NCBI GenBank assembly: GCA_019400425.1 | Contig: JAFREE010000263.1 | Coordinates: 1 to 21,265, forward strand | DNA from: Hymenochaete sp. R1 | Lineage: Eukaryota > Basidiomycota > Agaricomycetes > Hymenochaetales > Hymenochaetaceae | Direction: 5' to 3' | DNA length: 21,265 nt | Shown: one piece after another, positions 8,671-16,710 of the stretch | Layout of the letters: each line of letters starts with the position of its first letter | Numbering within the stretch: position 1 is the stretch's first letter | Made by a program: the position numbers and the translations under genes | The notes under the pieces: generated by a model | The model's input: only the letters and a program-made list of their open reading frames with translations | What the model was told of the DNA's origin: nothing | Databases searched by the model: none

Positions 8671-9848
8671 ATGGCTAGAGGCGCAGGTAAAATGTTTAGC
8701 TTTAACTGTATGAGTCCAACTTCTTGACCCCCTCCTAACTCTCGCCTATAGGCAAATACAAGACAAAGCGCGGTGGCGGGCGCAGTTTCTCGTACGTTTA
8801 CTATAAATATCCACATTCTCTATCAAGTGTGCTGAACCAACACACAACGCGTCTATGCTCCATTCTCACACCGTGGATGGATGTGCCCATACGCCTCGAA
8901 TCGTCTCACCTAAAACCGTATCTTCATCTACACCGGTGCAGTCGCCACCTCGCACTCGACGAAGATGGCACGGCCGTAGCAGTAGATAGGAATGGTGACC
9001 GCATCAAAAATGACTCCGACGATGACTCCGACGAATCCTCAGAAGAAGACTCCGACGAGGCGTCCGAAAGTGAAGGAGAAAGCGGGTCAGAGGAACAAGA
9101 ACAGTTAAACGACGCCCAACGTCCTACCGCTTTCCCTCCCGGCGGAGCACAGTCGCAAGTCCGCTTCGCAGCACCAGTAAAAGAAAAGGAGCTCACGCGT
9201 GCCGAACGACGCGAGATGAAGAAGCAGAAGAAGACGAAAGGACCTGCGAAGAGCCAAAGCGATGGGGAAGAGGAAGAAGAGGAAGAGGAGGAGTTACTTG
9301 AGAACCCGAATCGTGTTATGAATAAGATGAAAATCTCGGATTTGGGGAAGGAGGATGGGGCCGGAGGATCGAGAGGAGGAGGTGCGGGAGCGGGGAAGCC
9401 GAGGGAAATGTCGAGGCGGGAGAGGGAGGCCAAAGAGAAGAAAGAGGCGCAAGAGAAGTATTGGAAGGTTCGTCCATTCGTGGTGTCCTCCTACCCCTCT
9501 TTTAATAGAATCCATTTGCTGACACTCTTGTACCCATACTTTTCTCATCGGCGTGTATACCGTATGCGTGTCATATAGCTTCATATGGAAGGCAAGACCG
9601 AGCAGGCAAAGAAAGACCTCGCCCGTCTCGCCGTCATTCGTAAAGAACGAGAGGAGGCAGCCGCGAAGAAGAAAGCTGAGGCCGATGGTATGTCCTTCCC
9701 TTCTTTTCCTATTTCCCTAGTACTTTCCTCGGCCGAGGATACTAATTTTAACGCCTTTCCGTTTTTCTTTCGATATCGATATCCTTTAGCCAAGAAAGCC
9801 GAGATCGAGGCAAAGAACGCGGCACAGAGGAAAGGGAAGCGGGTGTAA
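8671..9848 (+). CDS. PDAP1/PP28-like casein kinase substrate phosphoprotein
   Basis: Five exons, 8671-8686, 8752-8791, 8942-9467, 9579-9687 and 9790-9848, give 249 residues. The N-terminus [19 protein letters not shown] is basic like that of animal PDAP1. A long acidic serine/aspartate/glutamate region follows (about residues 38-70), rich in casein kinase II type sites. After a second acidic run come [15 protein letters not shown] and the PP28 domain core: [19 protein letters not shown], then [20 protein letters not shown] and [16 protein letters not shown]. The order [33 protein letters not shown] is diagnostic of the family. The protein is probably mostly disordered or helical. Its molecular role in fungi is not established; the animal protein was described as PDGF-associated and heat/acid stable. 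The first exon is only 16 bases. The third intron follows a tryptophan-lysine codon pair, phase 0. Confidence 0.9.
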
Positions 9849-10316
9849 TATTCGATTATCATGTGTGTTCCGAGTCGTATGCATTTGCTCAGTCCTGAGT
9901 TCTGGTTTGGTGTCTGGGATGTGCACAAGAAAGTAAGAAGACACTCGTGGACCTGGCCAGCCTATAGGCTGATTGAAACGATGACCGCAATGCATGAGCA
10001 GAAGACGATACCAAATATCGATGTTGAACCAGCTTATTATATTCTGTATCTCTTAACCATAAAAAAAGAAGCCTCCCGTTTTAGATCTCTATTTAAAAAT
10101 GTTTCAATATCTATACAGTAGACTATAAGCAAGGACTCCTCGACTACCACTACCTCCAACACGGTCAATAAAATTAAGTCCCAAGCTAACCTGGCCAACA
10201 TCCATCTAAGCATGCATCATATACGCATCTACGCATACCATCGCATCCCAACGCCTCTTACTTCAATTCACCATATATCCCATCCAAACAAACAAAAAGT
10301 CAAATGCGTATCAGCT
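9849..10316. other. Intergenic between convergent gene ends
   Basis: This is the 3' flank of the PDAP1-like gene and of the minus-strand PPR-like gene. A/T-rich sequence with polyadenylation-like AATAAA (about 10166) lies in the middle. The open frames here show no motif. Confidence 0.5.
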
Positions 10317-12923
10317 TCACGCCTCCCTTCTCTCCCTCAGCCTCCCAAAGGCAGCAGCAACCTCACCCTCGGTAGGGACGCCCTCCCGACCCACCCAGTC
10401 CTCCAACCACCTCACAAGCCTCGTGAACTCGCTCCTTCCTCCCCTACCTACTCGCCCTATCCCATTCCCATCCCGATAAGTGTGAGTATGGGCACGAGTA
10501 GCGCTCTCAAACAGCGGTCCCCGCATGCTCGCCTCGCTCCACATCGCCAAGCACTCTGCCAGCGTGTCCCGTGGCGGCGGGGTGAGATCCAGGTGGCGCA
10601 TCCATGCGAGGGCGGGGGCGACGCGCGAGGGAAGGGAGAGGGCGCCGAGGAGGGAGATGTAGGCGGTGAAGAGGCGTGGTGTTGGGGAGATTTGGGGATG
10701 TGGGGAGGAGAGGAGGGGGGAGAGTGGGATAGGACCTGTACGCTCGGACTGGGATGAAGAAGACGATGTCGGGGTAGAGGGGGGAGGGGAAAGAGAGGAG
10801 AGTAGGGATGGAGTTGGGCCGATTAATTTTGGTGCGTTCGTGGTCATTGGAGAAGACGAAGACGAAGACGAAGGCACATCCCGCCCAATCCACCTCAACC
10901 CTACCATTCTCGCCTTCGCTCCCACTCCCGTACCGGCTCCCAAATCCAACAAGCCCGACCCAGGGTCCGCCCAAACAGCCTCCGCAGGCACCTCCACTTC
11001 CCTCAGACTCGGATAATTCCCAAGTAAGATCTCGTGGAACAAAGCGAGCGCCTTGGGTGCTGCGGGTTGAGCGTTCCATATTGATTTGCTGATGTTTGCT
11101 TTTGGATGAGACGAAGTGCCGGAAAGAGTTTTTTGCATCCCTATGCTTGCTCGTAGGCTCTTCACAATCTCTTCCTTCCCTCTGTTTGTAAACGGTTCTA
11201 CTTCTCCCTTTCCGCCTCCAAACCCAAATACCCTCCGCATACCCTCGAAAGCACTATTAACCCCTGTCTCGCTCGCAACATCGACCGCGGCCTCCAGCAC
11301 CACACACAATGTCTCTGCGTCGGGGTACACCTCGAAAAGAGGAGTGTATGCGTCCCAGAGCTTGAAAACCATCTCGGGCCGGCCGTGTCGGAGGAAGGCG
11401 CGCATGAGGGCGTTGAGGAGGGGCGCGTCTGGTTTGGAGCGTGGGTGGCGCGAGGCGAGAGAGGGTTGTTTATATTTCGAATTCGAATCATTGGTGGCAG
11501 AGGAAGGAGAAATGACACCTGTCGTCTCCAGTAACATATCAAACGCACCCAGAGCATCCCCAGACCCTACAAGCGCATCCACAACCACCGTCAACATCTT
11601 CGCGTCCACGCACCGCCTGCGCCAATGCACTCCTCTCACTACACGCCTCCACACCGTCGCCGCCGTCTCGTACTCACGGCGCTTGACGAGCCCGCGGAGG
11701 AGGACAGTGACAACGGGAATAGTGAGGGGGATGTGTGCACGGGATTGGGTTGTAGAGAATGCGTGGAGAAATGCGGAGGGAGAGAGAGAGCGGTTGTGAG
11801 CCAGGGAGGAGAGGAGTGGGAGCCAGTCGGAGAAGGAGACGTGTCGTTTAGGGTTTAATTGCGAACGTTTCGGGAGGAGGCCAAAGCGTTTTTCTTTGCG
11901 GGGTATTTTCGGAAGGGCGTGGTACGAAGGAGGGTCGTTTTGTACCATAGAGCGAAGGAACTGGAAGGCGGCATCCGAGTCGTGTTTGAAGGTGGAGAGA
12001 AAGGTGGTATTGTGTCTGGTATTCGCGCTTTGACCGTCCATGGACGGCTGTACCGTTACACCCTTCTTTGAGACATCTGCACCGTGCGGAGCAACGTGGC
12101 CTTTCCGTTCTTTCTCCAGCTTGATGAGGTTTAGATAGCGCGCCGAGCTGTGAACGGCCCCGCTGCGTGCAAAGACTCGCAGGTACGCCTCCAACTGGTG
12201 CATGTTGGGTTTGACGCCATCGCGGACCATCCGTTGCTGCAACACCTTTGCCAATTCATACGTGACAAGGTTATTCGAGAGCAAGGATCGGTACGTGCGC
12301 GCCTGTAACGAAACGCACCTCGCATCCATCGCCTGTAACACCTCTGCCGTCGCCTTCGCAATCTCAGGCGCAGGACGCAAATGCGACATAGCCCTCAGCA
12401 ACAAGTTGAACTGCCTCGGCGGGTCGTTCAAGTTGAGAATGAGGAAGAGCTTAACGAGTTTGGGGACGGGTGCGGGGACGTGTTGGCGTGCGAGCATGCG
12501 AACGGAGAGAATGAGCATGGTAATTTGCTCGGGGAGCGGGGCGCGCGAAAAGTGACGGAGCATGAGGTTGACGGCGGCGGTGGCTTGGAGCGGTGAGTGG
12601 ACCTTGCAGGAGAGGAGGTAGAGGATGACCCAGGAAGGGGCAGAGTCGAGGTGGACGTCGTTGCTGCTGTCGTGACGTTCGAATGCGTGCTTGATGGAGG
12701 GAACATCAATAGCGTACCGCCATAAGGAGAGGTCAGTATCTGAGGGAGCAAGCTGAGGGATACCCAAGGAAGAGCGAAGGGATTGCAGCCTTCTCTGGAC
12801 ATTCTTCCTCAGCGTCGTCGCACTCGCACTGTCCTCGGTAGCATTGGTCTTGGTGTGAATCCAGAGGGCGAGAGGAGGACGTTGTTGAGAGCATCGTTTG
12901 ACAGATAAAAGTCGACAAAGCAT
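10317..12923 (-). CDS. Large PPR-like protein, probably mitochondrial
   Basis: This is a single long minus-strand exon of 868 residues from the first ATG (12923). The frame stays open upstream but has no ATG there, only a TTG. The N-terminus MLCRLLSVKRCSQQRPPLAL is basic, hydroxylated and free of acidic residues, as expected for a mitochondrial presequence. Helical pairs of PPR type follow, the clearest being YRSLLSNNLVTYELAKVLQQ, then RMVRDGVKPNMHQLEAYLR and VFARSG at about residues 214-255. Others are ETAATVWRRVVRGVHW with MLTVVVDALVGSGDALGAF, and LLNALMRAFLRHGRPEMVFK with LWDAYTPLFEVYPDAETL. Serine/threonine-rich linkers (about 690-740) separate the C-terminal helices. PPR proteins usually bind RNA and act in organelle RNA processing or translation. 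Repeats here are degenerate and the exact target cannot be read. The GC-rich coding sequence generates long shadow frames on the other strand. Confidence 0.78.
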   Translation of the reverse strand: MLCRLLSVKRCSQQRPPLALWIHTKTNATEDSASATTLRKNVQRRLQSLRSSLGIPQLAPSDTDLSLWRYAIDVPSIKHAFERHDSSNDVHLDSAPSWVILYLLSCKVHSPLQATAAVNLMLRHFSRAPLPEQITMLILSVRMLARQHVPAPVPKLVKLFLILNLNDPPRQFNLLLRAMSHLRPAPEIAKATAEVLQAMDARCVSLQARTYRSLLSNNLVTYELAKVLQQRMVRDGVKPNMHQLEAYLRVFARSGAVHSSARYLNLIKLEKERKGHVAPHGADVSKKGVTVQPSMDGQSANTRHNTTFLSTFKHDSDAAFQFLRSMVQNDPPSYHALPKIPRKEKRFGLLPKRSQLNPKRHVSFSDWLPLLSSLAHNRSLSPSAFLHAFSTTQSRAHIPLTIPVVTVLLRGLVKRREYETAATVWRRVVRGVHWRRRCVDAKMLTVVVDALVGSGDALGAFDMLLETTGVISPSSATNDSNSKYKQPSLASRHPRSKPDAPLLNALMRAFLRHGRPEMVFKLWDAYTPLFEVYPDAETLCVVLEAAVDVASETGVNSAFEGMRRVFGFGGGKGEVEPFTNRGKEEIVKSLRASIGMQKTLSGTSSHPKANISKSIWNAQPAAPKALALFHEILLGNYPSLREVEVPAEAVWADPGSGLLDLGAGTGVGAKARMVGLRWIGRDVPSSSSSSSPMTTNAPKLIGPTPSLLSSLSPPPSTPTSSSSSQSERTGPIPLSPLLSSPHPQISPTPRLFTAYISLLGALSLPSRVAPALAWMRHLDLTPPPRDTLAECLAMWSEASMRGPLFESATRAHTHTYRDGNGIGRVGRGGRSEFTRLVRWLEDWVGREGVPTEGEVAAAFGRLRERREA

Positions 12924-12935
12924 GCACTCTTCATC

Positions 12936-13001
12936 CTGGGGAAAATATAAGAGATTAGATTTTAACTTTCGTCGTCGATTTAGAGACTTTCCAGTGCTCA
13001 C
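12936..13001 (-). other. Probable leader intron of the PPR-like gene
   Basis: On the minus strand a GTGAGC donor at 13001 and a TTTTCCCCAG acceptor ending at 12936 bound a 66-base A/T-rich stretch. The acceptor is 12 bases before the ATG at 12923. Removing it keeps an open frame with the upstream exon, but no ATG is seen in that exon, so a 5' untranslated intron is the simplest reading. Confidence 0.5.
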
Positions 13002-14038
13002 TGTCCTCCAGCTGCTTCCGGCTGTCGATTCAATTCGAGGGTCCGCTCCTTCCGCACAGTCAACAACTTCAACGACGAGCAAGTTACTCCGTATTTCCTT
13101 CCTGCCTTCGCCTGAAAGGTTCTGAATCGGATAAAAAGAGACTGCCGTTCCGTCGCGTTTGTCAATAAACTCGAGCGGCCACGAACGTCGTGGTAAACGG
13201 CTTCTAAGTACCTGAAGGATAGGTAGACTTATTCAAGTCCAAATGAATATGCTAGCAAAATAAGAATCAATGGAGCAACTCACCTCGTCCGCCGTCCACA
13301 AATGTCGTGGTTAATGAATGAAGTTCTGACTTTGAGGGCCTGACGCCCTGTTCCGGCACCGGCACTGGCAGTTCGCGTAACGGCACCCCAAAGTGTATGA
13401 TGTCGATCTTGCTTTTTGGCGGTCTTGGAAAATAAACAGAAATGAAGGTGAACGCGACAAACTTTTATTATGACCATCATCACTTCACCATGTATACGCA
13501 TGGCCTGGTCTCAGCTGCAAAACCATATACGACTGAGGCAAACATTTATCTACCTTACATGCATGTTCTCTTCGTCTAAAGTCTGTTGCAAGGCCCAGTG
13601 GGATTGGCGCTTTTGACAACAAGGCTCAACCTGCTCCTGTGACTTGAACTCAACGCATCAAATATTCTGCCTAGCCACCTTTATCGAAATATCTTTCAGG
13701 TCTTAGAAGGGTCAATAAACAAGCGCCCTCTTGGCCTGACTCTTCCTCAATCCAGCGCCTGACCATTAACGCCACAATGCGGAGGATGATTCGGATGTAG
13801 ATTCCATGTTGACGGGAAGGGAATGAGTCCGAACGATGACTTTTGATTTGGGTATAGTTCTCACTCTCCTTCCCCCTTGTGCACATAAGCCGAAAGCTAG
13901 AATGGGAATTGGCCCCCCTGCGTCAAAGTGCCCGGTGGCGAGGTGAGGCGTATCCCAAAAAGTATCGGAAGGCTCACACTTCGAAAGGAGGACGAAATCC
14001 CCATGTGTGTGATTCTGAGGCGAAAACGGATATGTGCG
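13002..14038. other. Intergenic between divergent genes
   Basis: This stretch holds the promoter and leader of the PPR-like gene at its left and the promoter of small-family copy D at its right (shared blocks from about 13930). In between, the open frames (13280-13501 and 13671-13886, minus) show no motif. A 15-base near-palindrome occurs twice (13179-13193 and 13296-13310). Confidence 0.4.
13179..13314. repeat. Two copies of a near-palindromic motif
   Basis: CCACGAACGTCGTGGTAA at 13179-13196 and CCACAAATGTCGTGGTTAA at 13296-13314 share 15 or more positions. The first is a hairpin with 6-base arms (CCACGA/TCGTGG) around ACG. The spacing is 117 bases, in the shared upstream region of the PPR-like gene and copy D. 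It could be a paired protein-binding site or chance. Confidence 0.35.
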
Positions 14039-14044
14039 TATAAA
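14039..14044 (+). promoter_or_regulatory. TATA box of small-family copy D
   Basis: TATAAA in the context GCGTATAAATAC lies about 115 bases before the ATG at 14160. It is flanked by blocks also present before copy A: CCCGGTGGCGAG (about 13930), GCGTATCC, ATCGGAAG and CACTTCGAAAGG upstream, and GCATCAAG, TCGAC and CACGAACGCAC just before the ATG. Copy D has about 70 extra bases between the TATA box and the last group. Confidence 0.65.
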
Positions 14045-14159
14045 TACTGCTTAGACATTGTCACCTTTCTGGCTCTCAGAGGCCTTTCCCAACTCGCCAT
14101 CCATCTTAAACAGTCTGCATCAAGTCCTCGACACACGAACGCACATTCTTCGAACAAAG

Positions 14160-14729
14160 ATGTCATCGCAAAACGAAATCACGCTTACTCCGCAACAGAT
14201 CGAAGAGGTGAAGAAAGGTTAGTACAGTACATCTCTATTCCTAGCACTTCCTCACTACAAACATCCATTGCCCCCCCCCCCCGGCCCCTCTCCTTTTCTC
14301 CTTCTTTTCTTTCTCTTTCTGAGAGATTTGAGCCCAATGTTTTCCTCAAATTTCGTGGAAATGAATGAGTGGCTGAACCTCTATCACATTGATCTTTCAG
14401 GAATTATCGACGGCATGCCAGACAATGAGAAGGCCGAGAATCCTACGGTCGATCTCGACATGACAAGTCAGAAAGGTGTACTTAAAGGTATGTCTGTGTG
14501 GGATAAAATTGTTTTACTGAGAGACGCAAATATGCTGTCCATCCGCGGGCCCACATTCTCTCATATTCTGTTTGCTAGATTAGCTTGACTCATTGACTGA
14601 TGGATGATTTTCTCAGTCACTATTTCGCGCCAGGGGCGTCATTTCGATTATGATATACAATTAGATCAATTCAAGGATGAAGAGGACCCAACGAAAGCTT
14701 TGATGCAGCACTTGACACAACCCAACTAG
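14160..14729 (+). CDS. Small three-exon family, copy D (intact, 85 residues)
   Basis: This is an unrecognised small protein. Exons are 14160-14217 (58 bases), 14401-14487 (87 bases) and 14617-14729 (113 bases), both introns phase 1 with clear GTTAGT..TTTCAG and GTATGT..CTCAG borders. It starts MSSQNEITLTPQQIEEVKK, a likely helix after a short strand. GIIDGMPDNEKAENPTVDLD and MTSQKGVLKVTISRQGRHF follow, then DYDIQLDQFKDEEDPTKALM and QHLTQPN. The alternation in KVTIS and FDYDIQL suggests a beta hairpin. No signal peptide, cysteine or transmembrane segment is present, so it is probably cytosolic. It is the best preserved of the copies in this window (A at 5084-5618, B at 6669-7286, C at 7482-7539) and lies on the opposite strand some 7-9 kb away. 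Function is unknown; a regulator, inhibitor or self/non-self related small protein would all be guesses. Confidence 0.72.
14271..14282. repeat. Homopolymer run of 12 C in intron 1 of copy D
   Basis: Twelve consecutive C lie inside the first intron, followed by a C/T-rich tract. It does not affect the coding sequence. Compare the C run at 4690-4701. Confidence 0.7.
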
Positions 14730-15141
14730 TGGCTTGGCTTTGCAGGTTTGATATTGGCGAGACTGTGGAAAATAGAAAATAATTGCGCAATTTGGTTTTT
14801 GTGGACAGTAGTTAAAGTAGTTGTGGGTGAATGTGACATTCTGTTGTCGACATAGGTCTAAGGTCATGGACGCCGGGCGAAAGTGTCAAAGCATCATCAT
14901 GCATGATTACAACTTGAATATCAATATTACTGTATTATGTAATGCAGTTCGGTGGTCGCCCCAAGCAAACGCCGCGTCGTGATAAATTTTATCCCTAAAA
15001 GGTAAGCTCACGTGCTCTGTTAAGGCTGTTCAGGGCCGGTCTTTCTGAGGATCCACTAGTACTCCATCCGCTCGCGCGCTCGACACGACTTACCCTCCGT
15101 CCTTCTTCGTCAACGACCACCATCACCTCCATCCTCTTCCA
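14730..15141. other. Intergenic: copy D 3' flank and SR gene promoter
   Basis: No gene is seen. The right part is a pyrimidine-rich leader (CTCCGTCCTTC, CCATCCTCTTCC) just before the SR protein ATG, as is common for strongly expressed fungal genes. Confidence 0.45.
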
Positions 15142-16357
15142 ATGCCACGCACGATCCTCTACGTTCGCGGCTTTCACCCTCAAACACGCGCCCGCGACCT
15201 TGCTTACGAGTTCGAGAGGTTTGCTTGTCTCTTCTCTGTTTTTTTTCTCTGTTTGTTGACATTTTTTACAGGTACGGCTCGCTCATTCGTTGCGACATCC
15301 CCGCCCCTCGTGGTCACTCCAGCAGCAGCGCAAGCCCGTGAGTTCTTTCCACCGTCCGTCTTGCTGTTACAATACGCCCCTTCAGTCGCTTCGCACTGGT
15401 GCCAAGACGAGCAAGCCGTTCGAAAATGTCGAAAATTAAGTCGATGGAAGCGAAATTCGAATGACGAGATTGGTCAAGTCGCGGAAGGCGCAACTTTTTT
15501 TTCGAGCGCGCGCGTGCTTCACGCGTCACCACTGGGCGTCGTCGCTGACCTCAATCCCAAATTTTCTTTCTTCGTCGATGCTTCGATTCACGATCATTTC
15601 GACCTGCTCGAGGCGTTGACGTCATCCATATATCGTTTACTTTCCGTTTCGTTCGCTCGATCGTCGTAGCCCGTTACACGCCCCGTTTATCATCCTCCCA
15701 CACCCGCGTACGAACCCCGAGCTCAACGAATCAAATCAATAGTTATGCCTTTGTCGAGTTCCGCAGCGGAAGAGACGCCTCTGCTGCGTATGATGACATG
15801 TAAGTCATGTATTGAGGCTGTGACTCAATACTAAACATTGCTGTGTACATACAGGCATGGACGCCATTTTGAAGGAGCCCGCTTGACTGTTGAGGTAGGC
15901 GCTTTTTCAGCCCTCGTAGATCACTTGAAACCGGAAAGCTGACGGTATTGTTTCGCAGTGGGCCAAGAGACTCCCATCGACCATGTGGAGGTCCGGTCGG
16001 TCTCCTCGTCGTGGCCGTTTCCGGTCCCGTTCTCCACGCCGCGATCGCGATGACAAAGACGATCGTCGCCGTCGCAGTAGGAGCCGCAGCCCAAGGCGTG
16101 AGGATGTGGACCGGGACCGTGGGGATAGAGACAGGGATCGGGACGACCGCAGCAACAAGGGAGACAGAGACAGAGCAGACTCGGTCAAACGCAGCAGGAG
16201 TGACAGCCCGCCCCCAAGGAGGCGCAGCTACAGCCGCGGCTCTGACCGGGGTGGATCCGTCCCTCCTCGGGATGCGGAGGAAGAGCATGAGCACAAGCCA
16301 TTGAAGCATGAGAACGGGGTTGACTTGGACAACACACCTGCGCTCTCTGAAGCTTGA
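15142..16357 (+). CDS. SR-family splicing factor, one RRM plus RS domain
   Basis: Five exons, 15142-15218, 15272-15337, 15743-15799, 15855-15894 and 15959-16357, encode 212 residues. A single RNA recognition motif fills the first 80 or so: RNP2 is ILYVRGF (residues 5-11), then DLAYEFERYGSLIRCDIP, RNP1 YAFVEF (about 49-54), and HGRHFEGARLTVEWAKR closes the fold. The rest is an arginine/serine/aspartate domain (SRSPRRDRDD, RRRRSRSRSPRRED, DRDRGDRDRDRDD) with phosphorylation-type SP sites and an acidic C-terminal tail. SR proteins bind exonic enhancers in nuclear pre-mRNA and recruit the spliceosome. The RRM with a glycine/serine loop resembles the SRSF2/Srp1 or SRSF3/7 type, but I cannot fix the subgroup. 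Four introns interrupt the RRM; three are 53-64 bases and one (15338-15742) is 405 bases. Confidence 0.9.
15338..15742 (+). other. Unusually long intron 2 of the SR gene
   Basis: GTGAGT donor at 15338 and CAATAG acceptor ending at 15742, 405 bases, phase 2. The other introns of this gene are 53, 55 and 64 bases. It interrupts the RRM just before RNP1. Translating through it in the exon frame gives premature stops, so retention or a cryptic exon would make a truncated message, the arrangement used for autoregulation in many SR genes. No C/D or H/ACA snoRNA boxes were found by eye. Confidence 0.65.
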
Positions 16358-16710
16358 TGCTAAGGTAATCTGCTCTAAAATTTTCGCTGTTTTGTTCTTG
16401 AGTTGCCGTACAAGTGAAAGCTGAGCTGGAAAATTTGAGCACCAAAGCACATTCTTATTCTGAACAAAATTATCGTTTGCTTCTATGTGATGCCCTCTTT
16501 CGATCTTTTGATCCGTCTTTTCTTTTCTTGCCCTGTGAAAACCTATAAAGTACTCTAGAATCTCTTTTTCCAATAAAAGTTGTTGCCTTCTCTAAAAGTT
16601 GCATCATATAGCACATTGCGCATGTGTACAATTGCAAGAAAACCAGCATTCCAAGGTGCTCTATTCAAACAGCCCGCACATTTTATCGTTGCGAAAATAA
16701 TGCGCACGCT

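Noticed and set aside
8924..9433. Serine-rich minus-strand frame of 169 residues
   Set aside because: It is the complement of the acidic GAA/GAG/GAC-rich codons of the PDAP1-like gene.
10507..11799. Long open frames on both strands (about 190 and 227 residues) within 10507-11799
   Set aside because: They are shadows of the GC-rich coding sequence of the PPR-like gene, with low-complexity arginine/proline/serine translations and no motif.
13002..13082. Upstream in-frame extension of the PPR-like protein
   Set aside because: The extension has no ATG (it begins at a TTG) and is separated by a likely leader intron; the ATG at 12923 begins a good mitochondrial presequence.
15338..15742. Intronic snoRNA in the long SR intron
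   Set aside because: No convincing C/D box pair or H/ACA hairpins could be seen by eye; a covariance-model search would be decisive.
15743..16573. Minus-strand frame of 276 residues opposite the SR gene
   Set aside because: It is the antisense of the repetitive RS-domain codons and its flank; the plus-strand RRM and RS protein explains this DNA.
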